Of a DNA stretch of 64,000 nt, positions 42,726-51,946 are shown one piece after another. The notes under the pieces are model-generated. The model saw nothing but the letters and a program-made list of their open reading frames with translations. It ran no database searches and was not told where the DNA came from. The stretch lies in contig CAWDMC010000011.1 in the NCBI GenBank assembly GCA_963803295.1, positions 1 through 64,000 on the forward strand, in the 5' to 3' direction. The DNA is from CAWDMC01 sp963803295. Lineage in GTDB: Bacteria; Acidobacteriota; Terriglobia; UBA7540. Both the position numbers and the translations under genes were made by a program. Positions within the stretch are counted from its first letter, which is position 1. The number at the start of each line of letters is the position of its first letter.

Positions 42726-44189
42726 TTACTGCACAGTTAGCGTGTAGAACATATCCGGCCGGGCATCGCCGCGAAAATCAAAAACACGGATATAGAACGT
42801 CACCTCTCCGAAATCGCCGGGAACCTTGAATTCGACTCTGGAGTATTTTGCCACGATGAAGTTGTTCGGGTCGCCGCCATGATTCACGCAAGGATCGTCG
42901 AAGCCACTAGGCGTAGCGTCCTTGGTGATGGGGACACCAGTTGGAGGGTTGTCATCGTAGGGATCGTTGCACGTTATGTAATGTTGGCCGTTGCCATCCA
43001 CGATCTCCAAGACGGGATCGAGAGTGGATTGAGCAAGGACCCGGCTCCGGTCCCCACCCGCGACTACGATGGTTACAGTAGAACCAGCGGCAGCCGTCAA
43101 TTGGTAGTAATCCTGATCCGGTCCGGTTGTGCCTTGCGGATCACCGAAGGGACTGATCGAGGCATTGTACGAGCCAGGGTAGATCGGCGTCGCCGTCGCA
43201 ATCGAGTCGTTGCGTGGCGGCAAGGCTCCTGGCGTTACCAGGATCCAGTAATTCTGCGACACGTGTTGCGGGTTAGGAACAGATGAATCGTACAGGTCCA
43301 AGATGAACTGTGCGTACCCCGTCGCGGTGGGAATGCCGAACATGCGCCCGTTCGCAGTGTCGAATTGCAGTCCGTCCGGCAGGTGCGTTATATAGGGTGC
43401 CTCTGGTGAACTGATTGACCATCTGTAGGGTGCCGCGCCTCCCTCGAGCACGAAAGGAAAGTTGTAGCTATGGCCCACTGCGGCATTGGGCAAAAGCAGG
43501 TGAGGAAGTTTTAACGCTGCCGGTTCGACCTGCACCGTATAGCTGACTGTCTCGCTCCGTCTCGGCTTTGCCGAGTCGGATACGGTGATTGAAAAATGAA
43601 ATTCGCCGCTCCGCGTGGGGGCACCGGACAGCCCATATTGGCATCCATCGGGACTTGCGGGATCTTCACCCCAGACCAGCCCTGGAGGCGCCGTACCTGA
43701 AAAATTCCAGGTAAGGGGCAACGTACCTCCGGCGGCCACGAGTGTGGACTGCTGCGAAAAATCTACTCCGACCTGGGCGACCGGTAAGGTGGTGGGCCCG
43801 ACTCCAAATATATTTAGTTTAAGAGTGGTTGTTGTCGAATTTGGAGTCGCCGCTGAATCTGTCACTCTCATTGTGAACGGTACGCCGGCATTTCCGCCTC
43901 CATTGACTGGCCACGTGCCACTAAGCACACCGTCCTGACTCAATGAAAAGTTGGAGGGGAGGCCGCCGCTTGGCGAATCCCATTTGTACGGAGGCGTGCC
44001 ATTCTGCGCCGAGAAGGTGGCCCTGTATGGAACACCGGCGGTTGCGCCAGGAAAGCTCGTCGCGTAGATCGTAAGCCCAACCGCAGGGGGCGAACCAGGT
44101 GGGCCGGAGGTGGAGGGGCTTCCTCCTCCGCAGCCGTTGAGCAAGGCAAGGAGCGGGACAAGGGCGGCAGACACGAGCAGGCGGTTCAT
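42726..44189 (-). CDS. Secreted lipoprotein with putative-Ig (He_PIG) and PPC-like domains
   Basis: 487 residues from ATG 44189, giving a lipoprotein signal (VSAALVPLLALLNGC, lipobox cysteine). Repeated segments (GVPYRATFSAQNGTPPYKW, GLPSNFSLSQDGVLSG, GLQFDTANGRMFGIPTATG) are He_PIG-type Ig folds. The last third (NDSIATATPIYPGSYNASIS ... DQDYYQLTAAAGSTVTIVV, LDPVLEIVDGNGQ) resembles a bacterial pre-peptidase C-terminal domain. It likely sits on the cell surface. Its ATG overlaps the stop of the upstream protease gene (ATGA), so it is translated with it. The ligand is unknown. Confidence 0.8.
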   Translation of the reverse strand: MNRLLVSAALVPLLALLNGCGGGSPSTSGPPGSPPAVGLTIYATSFPGATAGVPYRATFSAQNGTPPYKWDSPSGGLPSNFSLSQDGVLSGTWPVNGGGNAGVPFTMRVTDSAATPNSTTTTLKLNIFGVGPTTLPVAQVGVDFSQQSTLVAAGGTLPLTWNFSGTAPPGLVWGEDPASPDGCQYGLSGAPTRSGEFHFSITVSDSAKPRRSETVSYTVQVEPAALKLPHLLLPNAAVGHSYNFPFVLEGGAAPYRWSISSPEAPYITHLPDGLQFDTANGRMFGIPTATGYAQFILDLYDSSVPNPQHVSQNYWILVTPGALPPRNDSIATATPIYPGSYNASISPFGDPQGTTGPDQDYYQLTAAAGSTVTIVVAGGDRSRVLAQSTLDPVLEIVDGNGQHYITCNDPYDDNPPTGVPITKDATPSGFDDPCVNHGGDPNNFIVAKYSRVEFKVPGDFGEVTFYIRVFDFRGDARPDMFYTLTVQ

Positions 44190-45515
44190 CGGCTGCCTCC
44201 CGGACCGCGCCGCCTGTTCTGCCAAGCATAGATAATGTTCTTGGGTTGGCGCCGGTTGTCCGTTACACCAAACTGAGAACGCTCAAAAATGTCGAAAGGA
44301 GGATCGGTTCCATCGAGGATGATATTAACGTCGCCAATTGTCTGACCTGCCGCAACTGTGACGGTGCCTGGGGAATTGTCCGTTTTCCAGTCTGCATCAT
44401 TGGCCGATTCGTCTGCAGTCCAGTATTCCTCGGGCCCTGGCAAGGGCAACGGCGGGTTAATCGGTCCGATCATGCCACCGCTGACTTGGCGTATCTCAAC
44501 TGTGTACTGGCCTGGGGAACCGGCAACTCATAAAATCCAATTAGAGTCGGATCACGAGACCCAAACTGGCTGCCCTCTTTGTTATCACCCAGGGTTCCTC
44601 CACTACAGGCCGTCGCCGATTGCACGGCAGGTAGTGTTTCGTGTACGGCTGACCGGGGTTACTGGTAAACCGGTATCCGGAAATTCCGGCGACCACGGCG
44701 ACATCGACGTTGTTCACGGCGCGTGCAATCACCAGCACATCCTGCGCCGGATACTTGCCGTCCGAAAAGAGCACCTGGCCACTGATGGTCCCATAGGATA
44801 TCGCGAACGTTGGGGATGGGTAGAGTTTAGAGATCCAAGCCATGTCATCTAAAGCAAGTGAACTCTGCAAGGGCGTGAGTAGCATATAGTACATTGTCGG
44901 CGTAGCGTCGGTATCGGCTTGTGAAGTCCCGGTAAAGGGAACGCGAACGTCGGCGTGATCCAGACCGATCAGGTGTCCCAGTTCGTGCAAAATCACTGCG
45001 GGTATGAGAGTCGAGGGTACGATCGGTGCAGAACCGAGGATTGCAACAGCGGACTGAATCTTTCCTGACTGGCTGAGCAGGCATGGTGCGGCTAATCCTG
45101 CAACGCTGCCATCGCCGGTCAGTTGCTGGAGCAAGCTGCCATCGTCGTAGATGATGGGTGTCACGCTTCCTGAGTTGCAGGACCCTAACAGTGTATCAAG
45201 TTGGGAAAGCGTACTTGGGTGTTGACTGATAGATCCAGCACGAACGAAGGAAAGCGATGCGGTTTGAACTTGCGACCAGGTTTGAAAGGCTTGAGCAACC
45301 ATCGCATTCGCGTCGCTGTTGCTCAGCAGGCCGAGCGGCCCGGTATCGGTCCAGTACCGAATTGGCGCGGTATTGTCCCAGACGAACGGTTGTCCTTCCA
45401 CACCGAAACTCGGACTACCGATGATTAGCGGTCCGCCTGCCCGCAGCGTGCCGGCGCTGAAAAGCAAAGCAAGAACAATCGTTTTTGCAAGCCCGATGAC
45501 CATGTGACGCCTCAT
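44186..45515 (-). pseudogene. Matrixin-like zinc metalloprotease with carboxypeptidase-regulatory-like domain, two frameshifts
   Basis: The N-terminal part (signal peptide TIVLALLFSAGTLRAGG, then the zinc motif AVILHELGHLIGLDHAD) is intact. A CarboxypepD-reg-like domain follows (GTISGQVLFSDGKYPAQDVLVIARAV). The frame then shifts at about 44640, one base missing, to continue ETLPAVQSATACSGG and GSQFGSRDPTLIGFYELPVP. It shifts again at a G-run (44514-44517; one base missing) to read GQYTVEIRQVSGGMIGP and end at the stop overlapping the lipoprotein start. Repaired, it is one secreted protease of about 440 residues. The shifts could be assembly indels; either way the frame is broken as given. Confidence 0.75.
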
Positions 45516-46138
45516 CGCACGTCTCCCGATCTTCTGATCGTCGTTTGTACCAGTTCCCTCAGCACGTCGAGAGGTATAGGCCCACCCTCTCCTTGTGAAC
45601 GCGCCACCAGTATCCGTTTGGCCCTTGCGGAAAGCCCCGGCGCTACACTCAAACCCTCCGCACCCTGCAAGAGCAAGGTGTTTTGTGCGCCATTCACGAC
45701 GACGGGCTCGCTATCCGCGCCCCGCAGAACTCGAAAGCGTCCCTGCTCAAGCCCCACCGGGCTAGTGAACCCCGCTGCAGTTACCGGGTTCAGGAAAAGT
45801 AGTAATTCGTCGCCCTCCCGGTAACCGGCCCGATCAGCGCGATCGCGGGGATCCCAAATGAACTGACGGAATGTCAGGGTCTTGCCCGCTGTACCCTTCA
45901 AGACGTCCTGAACGGATATGGCCACGACGACCGAACTAAGATTGTGATACTGGGGATGGGCCGCTACACGGGCGTACGTGACATGCCCACGCACGATTGT
46001 GACGGAGCGACTGGTGAGTTGAATCAGATTACGCGGCAGGGTGACGGCACCGCGTTGTGCACGTAAATTAGACAGGAAGCTGAGAAGGAAGAGGCAAACT
46101 GTCACCCCACTTCGGACGCAACGCGCTAACCTCGACAT
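45512..46138 (-). CDS. Secreted hypothetical protein
   Basis: 208 residues from ATG 46138, just behind GGGGGAG. A signal peptide (SGVTVCLFLLSFLSNLRAQ) leads a globular domain with FRQFIWDPRDRADRAGYREGDELLLFLNPV and GLEQGRFRVLRG. It has no family I can name with certainty. Its stop overlaps the protease ATG (ATGA), so the three genes 46138-42726 form one coupled operon. A CRP-type site lies about 75 bp upstream. Confidence 0.7.
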   Translation of the reverse strand: MSRLARCVRSGVTVCLFLLSFLSNLRAQRGAVTLPRNLIQLTSRSVTIVRGHVTYARVAAHPQYHNLSSVVVAISVQDVLKGTAGKTLTFRQFIWDPRDRADRAGYREGDELLLFLNPVTAAGFTSPVGLEQGRFRVLRGADSEPVVVNGAQNTLLLQGAEGLSVAPGLSARAKRILVARSQGEGGPIPLDVLRELVQTTIRRSGDVR

Positions 46139-46210
46139 CAACTCCCCCGTTCCCAAGCAAGCCTAGGAACTTGCCAGCGGACGAATCTAGCAGGTCTGGA
46201 AGCAACCATC

Positions 46211-46226
46211 TGTGACTTGCATCACA
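46211..46226. promoter_or_regulatory. CRP/FNR-type operator
   Basis: TGTGACTTGCATCACA is a perfect TGTGA-N6-TCACA palindrome. It is 73 bp before the start of the secreted-protein operon (minus strand), in a 333-bp gap with no other gene. The same gap also holds a GGTACAC direct repeat. Confidence 0.6.
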
Positions 46227-46471
46227 TCCGCCTACCATGTGAGCCACTCCACCCTGTGGGTATCGAGAGCTTTACGTCGTGTGCAATAGTGACGCTTTGA
46301 CGAGGCCGCGAAATCGGATCAGAAGGCATTTTGTTCTTAGGCTTCACTGCCGGGAGGCGAATTGTGGCGCCCTTTCGATTTGGGAAGCAAACTGTCACGA
46401 AGGGTACACTAGAGGTACACGAAAACGAGCAGGAATCAGAGATAAAGCGGGACTATTCTCCAGGACACCGC

Positions 46472-47110
46472 CTACTCCCGTAACAAGGTGACGTTCACGT
46501 TAAGGCCCAATTTAAGTGCGTCCTCCGCTCCCTTCGAGCGATAAATCTCCTGTGCGCGAGCTAACCGCTGCAGGACTTGCTCTTTGGATGACTCTTTACG
46601 AATGGCATCCACAGCTCCGGCCCTGAGCACGCGCACAACGTCCTCCGGGCTTAGCTTCCGCGAGTAAAAGGCCACGGGTACTCCGCCGTACCGTGGATGA
46701 GCTCTCAGAAACCCAAGCAGCCTAATGCCATTCTCCGGTGATTGGCCCATCGCCTGCCACTGCCGGTCAAGGAGGTCGCGTGCCATGGCTAGACACTTCA
46801 TGGTCCGACGCAGGCGTCGCTTCGGATCTCCGTGAAGACTAGAATAAAGATCAGAAAAGCAGTCCGCGACATTTCGCGCCGATTCCTGCTGGACCGTCAG
46901 TTCGTGCTCAGAAACCTCTTCCAGGCCCGAATTCTTCGCGGGCGGCAAGTAGAGGTCGAGCACGAATAGGTCCGGCGGCTCGCAGACCGTTTGTTCGAGG
47001 GGCTGCTGGAGAGGCCATCGGATCGGAACGTATTCGTATTGCGCTTCGGCGATCTCGCGCATGGATCCGAGTTCAGCCGGATCGTCATCGATGAAAACTA
47101 GCCGCCCCAT
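46472..47110 (-). CDS. Atypical response-regulator receiver-domain protein
   Basis: 213 residues from MGRLVFIDDDPAEL. Receiver features are the acidic pocket FIDDDP, the phospho-acceptor in DLFVLDLYLPP, a serine switch in VAFYSRK and the lysine in AVDAIRKES. An insert of about 70 residues separates the acceptor from the later part, an unusual arrangement. There is no output domain. The protein may be a stand-alone phosphoreceiver or a relay. It lies downstream of pilS, 330 bp away on the same strand, where a PilR regulator is normally expected. Confidence 0.65.
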   Translation of the reverse strand: MGRLVFIDDDPAELGSMREIAEAQYEYVPIRWPLQQPLEQTVCEPPDLFVLDLYLPPAKNSGLEEVSEHELTVQQESARNVADCFSDLYSSLHGDPKRRLRRTMKCLAMARDLLDRQWQAMGQSPENGIRLLGFLRAHPRYGGVPVAFYSRKLSPEDVVRVLRAGAVDAIRKESSKEQVLQRLARAQEIYRSKGAEDALKLGLNVNVTLLRE

Positions 47111-47440
47111 TTTCGTTGCTCCCTGCCCCACGAGGCGCCCACAGATTATCCTCCGGTTGCTCCAACAGGAGAAGGCTATTCTGATTGGGGCTAAAGAACA
47201 CCGACACTCTCGGCCGCGACGACCTGCTTGTTGCCGCCAAGACGCTCGATAAGGCCCACGACCGCATCCTCGAGTTGCAGCAGGAGGGAGGCTGTGATGG
47301 ATGAGAGGCAGGCCGGGACCATTTCGGGCTCAGTCAGATTATGTGGATCTCAACGCAGGGGGCCACGAAGTCACCTTGGGGCGAGGACCGGGTTCTCGAC
47401 CTCATTCCCAGCCGAAGTCAACTCTCCTAGCCTACCTTCG
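47111..47440. other. 330-bp gap downstream of pilS; possible short coding relic
   Basis: On the plus strand 47185-47304 reads TDTLGRDDLLVAAKTL followed by DKAHDRILELQQEGG and a stop. It is helical and codon-like but opens only with TTG after an in-frame stop. It could be the tail of a lost gene. No terminator or promoter stands out. Confidence 0.25.
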
Positions 47441-49234
47441 CTAGGCGGGGTGCCCCCCTGGCAGATTGATCCGGAACGTCGTACCCCGCCCGCGAGAGGA
47501 CTGAGCCAAGATGCGGCCGCCGTGTCCAAGGACGATCTGATAGACAAGCGCCAAACCCAAACCGGTGCCGTTGGAGAATCCTGGCTGGAAAGGCTCGAAA
47601 AGCCTTTCCATCTGTCCCTCAGCCAGCCCGGTTCCGGTATCCGATAAGACCACGGTCACTTGAGGCGATTCAGAACCATTGCCTCCGTGAGTTGGGGCCC
47701 CTTCCATAGCCACGGTGAGCGTTCCGCCCTCAGGCATAGCCTTGAGGGAATTGTCGCAGAGATTCCAAAACACCTGACGCATCTTATCGGCGTCTACATG
47801 GGCGATGACCGGATGGCGCGGAAAAAGGCGTTCAACTCGATGGTTGGATCCGAAAGACGGATGGTGCTCCAGCAACAGAACAGTCTCCTCCAGCAGGTTC
47901 ACCAGGTCTTCGTCATGGAAGTCGAAGCGCTGCGGGCGTGAGTAGGCCAGGAAATCGGTGATGAGCTTGTTCAGCCGGTCGGATTCGCGGCTGACAATAT
48001 CGATGAGGTTTGCCTGGTCAACGTCCAGATCAGCCAGCGTTCCCAGCAGTTTGACAGATCCCGCGATGGACGCCAGCGGATTGCGGATTTCGTGCGCGAT
48101 GGCGGCCGAGAGCCGGCCCAATGTAGCCATGCGATCCTTGGCGCGATATTCCGCCTCGCGGTGTTTCTCGTCAGTCAGATCCTGGAAGGTATAAATCTCT
48201 CCGACCCTACCGGTACCCGGCACAACCAAAGGCGATGAAGAAATACCCACTATTCGAGATTGCCCATTCGGGTGGAAATAGGTGAATTCGCGGCGCTCGA
48301 GCGGCGTGAACCCGCCCGACGGCAGGTCCCTTGAAGCAGACCCGCTAACGCCCTCGCTCACAGGTTCGAGTCCGGCCAAGGTGGACTGACTGGGAAGCAA
48401 TCCTTCAATCGCCCCGTCGGGTTTCGCTCGCCATACGGCCGGAAAAACGTCTGCCACATCCCGCCCGCGGAGATCCGCCGCGGTCCTTCCCAGGATGGCG
48501 GCCGCCGCCGGATTGATTTCGGAAATACGGCCAGCCAGATCGGTGGTGATCAGCCCGCTGCGCATGCTCTGAATCACGTTCTCGTTAATGGCCTGGAGAT
48601 TGGCCACCTGACCGCTCTTGTCTTTGAGCTCAGCGCCTGCTTCGCGCAATCTTTCCGCCAGATAACTCGAGAGATACGTTACTGCGAAAAATCCGAAGAG
48701 GCTGGCGAAAACCTTGACCTGCAGGGTTCCGAGGTCGGCCGGACCGGCGGAGGAGGTGGCGAGGAAGTCCATGGGCGAGCCGGGTTTTACCAGTGCAGGA
48801 TAAAGGGTGGGAAGATAAGCCAGCTCCAGTAAGGATCCCAAGGCTACGAAGCTGACACCCGCCACCAGAAAAGCCTGACTGCGGGGCAACAGAATACTGG
48901 CCAGGATCACGACCAGGAAGTAGAGGGAGAGATAATTGCTGTCGAGATTGCCGGTAAAGTGGACAATGGCCGTGATGACGCAGATGTCGGTGTAGATCTG
49001 CAGGCGTGCCTGCAAGAGATAGTCGCTGCTTAGCTGATTGTAAGCCAGAAAGAACAGGCCAATTACGTACCATAGGATTACGGTGATCGCCAGGCCTTGG
49101 ATAGAAGGCGCGTTTGAACGCGAGGGGACAAGCTGCCGGACAACGTAGTCGGTGGCGAAGACCAGGGTGATGATCACGAACCTGATCTTGACCACCCACT
49201 GAAGCCAGGCGCGAAGGTCACCTGTGAGTTTCAT
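47441..49234 (-). CDS. pilS: PilS-type sensor histidine kinase
   Basis: 597 residues from ATG 49234. Six or so membrane helices (about 10-215) replace a periplasmic domain, as in PilS. A PAS domain (MRSGLITTDLAGRISEINPAAAAILG) follows. The kinase core has AAIAHEIRNPLASIAGS with the phospho-accepting histidine, then an ATP domain with LSDTGTGLAEGQMERLF and NGTGLGLALVYQIV. PilS phosphorylates the NtrC-type regulator PilR to switch on pilin transcription. The gene follows pilB-pilT-pilC on the same strand; no PilR gene is present in the window. Confidence 0.87.
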   Translation of the reverse strand: MKLTGDLRAWLQWVVKIRFVIITLVFATDYVVRQLVPSRSNAPSIQGLAITVILWYVIGLFFLAYNQLSSDYLLQARLQIYTDICVITAIVHFTGNLDSNYLSLYFLVVILASILLPRSQAFLVAGVSFVALGSLLELAYLPTLYPALVKPGSPMDFLATSSAGPADLGTLQVKVFASLFGFFAVTYLSSYLAERLREAGAELKDKSGQVANLQAINENVIQSMRSGLITTDLAGRISEINPAAAAILGRTAADLRGRDVADVFPAVWRAKPDGAIEGLLPSQSTLAGLEPVSEGVSGSASRDLPSGGFTPLERREFTYFHPNGQSRIVGISSSPLVVPGTGRVGEIYTFQDLTDEKHREAEYRAKDRMATLGRLSAAIAHEIRNPLASIAGSVKLLGTLADLDVDQANLIDIVSRESDRLNKLITDFLAYSRPQRFDFHDEDLVNLLEETVLLLEHHPSFGSNHRVERLFPRHPVIAHVDADKMRQVFWNLCDNSLKAMPEGGTLTVAMEGAPTHGGNGSESPQVTVVLSDTGTGLAEGQMERLFEPFQPGFSNGTGLGLALVYQIVLGHGGRILAQSSRGRGTTFRINLPGGHPA

Positions 49235-49407
49235 ACCTGCCGGAATTATACCAGCTGCGTGGGACCAATAAGTTACTCCCGCGGAACGCCACGGCCAGCG
49301 ACAACGCGCGGGCGGATTGGCTACGGCCGCGGGCAAATCCACCTGACTCACCAAGTTTTCAGGGAGAGCCATATCTTAGTTTAGGTCCAACCTTGGGGGC
49401 TTGACCG

Positions 49408-50616
49408 CTAACCCGCCAGCTTTCCGATCAGGCTGAATAGCGGCAGGTACATGGAGATGACGATGCCACCCACCACCACGCCAAGGAACAGGATCATCAT
49501 CGGTTCCATGGCGGTCAGCAGATCAGCCACAGCGGCGTCAACTTCTTCTTCGTAGAAGTCCCCGATTTTCGAAAGCATGGCGTCCAGAGCGCCGGTGGCC
49601 TCCCCTACACCTACCATCTGCACCACCATATTGGGGAAGAGTTTTTGCTCACGCAGAGGGTCCACAATGGTACGTCCGCCTTCGACCGCGCTGCGAACCT
49701 GCAAGATAGCCTTTTCGATCACCGCATTTCCGGCCGTGCGGGCCGTAATGTCCATCGCCTCGAGCATCGGCACACCGCTGGTGATCAGGGTCCCCAGGGT
49801 GCGGGTAAAGCGGGCCACGCCGATCTTCAACATGATCGATCCCAGTACCGGCAGTCTCAAAACCATGGTGTCGATCCGGAGCCGCCCCGCCGGTGTCGCA
49901 TAGTAACGCTTCACTAGGTAGCCAATTGCCACCGCCCCGACAATGAATATCCAGGCGTAACTGGCTACAAAGCCGCTGAGCCCGATCACCATGCGAGTCG
50001 GAAGCGGCAACGCGAGGTCGAATCCTGCAAAGAGCGTGGCGAAGATGGGAACGACTTTCCAAAGCAGCAGCAGAATTACCCCGGCTGCAATCGACAATAC
50101 CGCGGTGGGATAAATCATTGCCGACTGCACGGCGCGCTTCAACTTGACGGCCTTCTCGATATAGGTCGAGAGCCGTTGAAGAATGGTATCGAGAATGCCG
50201 CCTGTTTCTCCGGCTTCCACCATGTTGGAGTAAAGCACGTCGAACACGTTTGGATATTGCCGAAGGGCGTTGGCCAGTGTGGAGCCGCTCTCCACCGTGC
50301 TACGGACGCCGTTGAGGACCTTGGCGAACGCCTTGTTCTCCTGCTGGCCGCCCAGGATATCGAGGCACTGCACTAACGGCAATCCCGCGTCGATCATCAC
50401 CGAGAACTGTCGTGTGAAAATGGCGAGGTCCTTGGCCTTGACCTTGCCGGGTGGCTTCTTGCCAGGCTTCTCGCGTGTTTTCTCCTGAACGCGCAGGGCC
50501 GGCCGCCGGTCCTGCCTGCCCGGCGCTTCCACGCCTTCACGGCCATGGGTGCTCCGCGTCTTTCCAAGCGTTTGAGCTGCAGGTTGCGTCTTTCCCGCAA
50601 GTACCATACGTGCCAT
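49408..50616 (-). CDS. pilC: Type IV pilus inner-membrane platform protein PilC
   Basis: 402 residues. The conserved body starts at KVKAKDLAIFTRQFSVMIDAGLPLVQCLDIL and contains the paired GspF domains (KRAVQSAMIYPTAVLSIAAG and ARFTRTLGTLITSGVPMLEAMDI), with three long membrane helices. PilC anchors the pilus machine in the inner membrane and connects it to the motors. The first ~60 residues are basic and not like the usual PilC N-terminal domain; either that part is diverged or an upstream frameshift hides it. It is 15 bp after pilT. Confidence 0.88.
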   Translation of the reverse strand: MARMVLAGKTQPAAQTLGKTRSTHGREGVEAPGRQDRRPALRVQEKTREKPGKKPPGKVKAKDLAIFTRQFSVMIDAGLPLVQCLDILGGQQENKAFAKVLNGVRSTVESGSTLANALRQYPNVFDVLYSNMVEAGETGGILDTILQRLSTYIEKAVKLKRAVQSAMIYPTAVLSIAAGVILLLLWKVVPIFATLFAGFDLALPLPTRMVIGLSGFVASYAWIFIVGAVAIGYLVKRYYATPAGRLRIDTMVLRLPVLGSIMLKIGVARFTRTLGTLITSGVPMLEAMDITARTAGNAVIEKAILQVRSAVEGGRTIVDPLREQKLFPNMVVQMVGVGEATGALDAMLSKIGDFYEEEVDAAVADLLTAMEPMMILFLGVVVGGIVISMYLPLFSLIGKLAG

Positions 50617-50631
50617 GTCAGTCTCCTCTCC

Positions 50632-51807
50632 CTAAGAGCCACCAAATCGCCGCCCGGAGGCCGGTGAGCCGGCCAAAACAGGGTCCGCTTCTCCCAAGCG
50701 ACTACGGGCCGTTCTTGCACCACCCGGGTTGCTTCCGGCGCGGTCGATCATCTCCTGTAACTCACCCTGGTTATGCGATTGCAAAAGCGCCGCCTCCAAA
50801 GTGATGGATCCCTGTTGATACAACCACATCAGCGCCTGATTGAAAGTCTGCATGCCAAACTTGCTCTGGCCCGATTGCATGGCGGAATAGATCTGGTGAA
50901 CCTTGTCCTCGCGAATCAGGTTCCGAATGGCAGCGTTCGGAATAAGGACTTCCATAGCCATCACCCGGCCCTTGCCGTCGGAACGGGCGAGCAGCGACTG
51001 GCACATGACTCCTTCGAGCACCAGCGAGAGTTGAGCTCGAACCTGCGCCTGCTGCATCTGCGGAAAAACGTCGATAATCCGGTGTACGGTGGACGAGGCG
51101 CTATTGGTATGGAGGGTGGCAAACGTCAGGTGGCCGGTCTCGGCAATACGCAGGGCGCTTTCAATGGTCTCGAGATCGCGCATTTCACCGATCAGCACAA
51201 TATCGGGGTCTTCGCGCAAGACCGCGCGCAGGGCGTTCGAGAATCCTTTGGTGTCGGAGTTCACTTCACGCTGATTGACCAGGCATCGCTTATGAGCGTG
51301 CACGAATTCAATGGGGTCCTCGATGGTTATCATATGGGAGTTGCGCGCCTGGTTGATGCGGTCGAGCATGGCCGAGAGCGTGGTGGATTTACCCGACCCG
51401 GTCGGGCCCGTCACCAGGATCAATCCTCTCGGCTTGTCACATAGTTTGCGCACAATGGGCGGCAGACCCAATTGTTCGAAGCTCTGGATGACCAGGGGCA
51501 CAACGCGGAAGACGCCGGCTACAGCGCCCCGCTGGCTGAATACGTTGCCGCGAAAGCGCGCCACGTTCTTGATCTCGAAGGAAAAGTCCAGCTCCAGATT
51601 TTCTTCGAAGCGGTGCTTTTGCGAATCGGTGAGCACGCTGTAGATCAGCTGTTTGGTTTCAGCCGGTCCGAGAACTGGCAGATCCTCGCACGGCGTCAAA
51701 TCGCCATGCAAGCGAATGCGAGGCGGAGATGCCGTGGTGATATGTAAGTCCGATCCTCCGGACTCCGTCATTCGCTTCAATAGCTCGCCCAACATCGGAA
51801 TAGGCAT
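50632..51807 (-). CDS. pilT: Type IV pilus retraction ATPase PilT
   Basis: 391 residues. Walker A is LVTGPTGSGKSTTLSAML; the Asp box is MITIEDPIEFVH; Walker B is DPDIVLIGEMRDLETIESAL; the His box is HLTFATLHTNSA. The C-terminal AIRNLIREDKVHQIYSAMQSG is the PilT-specific signature. It powers pilus retraction for twitching motility. The C-terminal 40 residues after QGELQEMI are low-complexity. It lies between pilB and pilC. Confidence 0.94.
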   Translation of the reverse strand: MPIPMLGELLKRMTESGGSDLHITTASPPRIRLHGDLTPCEDLPVLGPAETKQLIYSVLTDSQKHRFEENLELDFSFEIKNVARFRGNVFSQRGAVAGVFRVVPLVIQSFEQLGLPPIVRKLCDKPRGLILVTGPTGSGKSTTLSAMLDRINQARNSHMITIEDPIEFVHAHKRCLVNQREVNSDTKGFSNALRAVLREDPDIVLIGEMRDLETIESALRIAETGHLTFATLHTNSASSTVHRIIDVFPQMQQAQVRAQLSLVLEGVMCQSLLARSDGKGRVMAMEVLIPNAAIRNLIREDKVHQIYSAMQSGQSKFGMQTFNQALMWLYQQGSITLEAALLQSHNQGELQEMIDRAGSNPGGARTARSRLGEADPVLAGSPASGRRFGGS

Positions 51808-51946
51808 CAGTCACGACCTTTCGAACATAATGACGAGCAGGCGGCTTGTCGCTCCTACTTATTCGTCACTTGTCGCTAACTTAGTCACGGTTTTCAACCA
51901 CCGCAGGCCCAGAAGGCGGCCCGGCGCTAGTCGTTCTTCACTCCTC

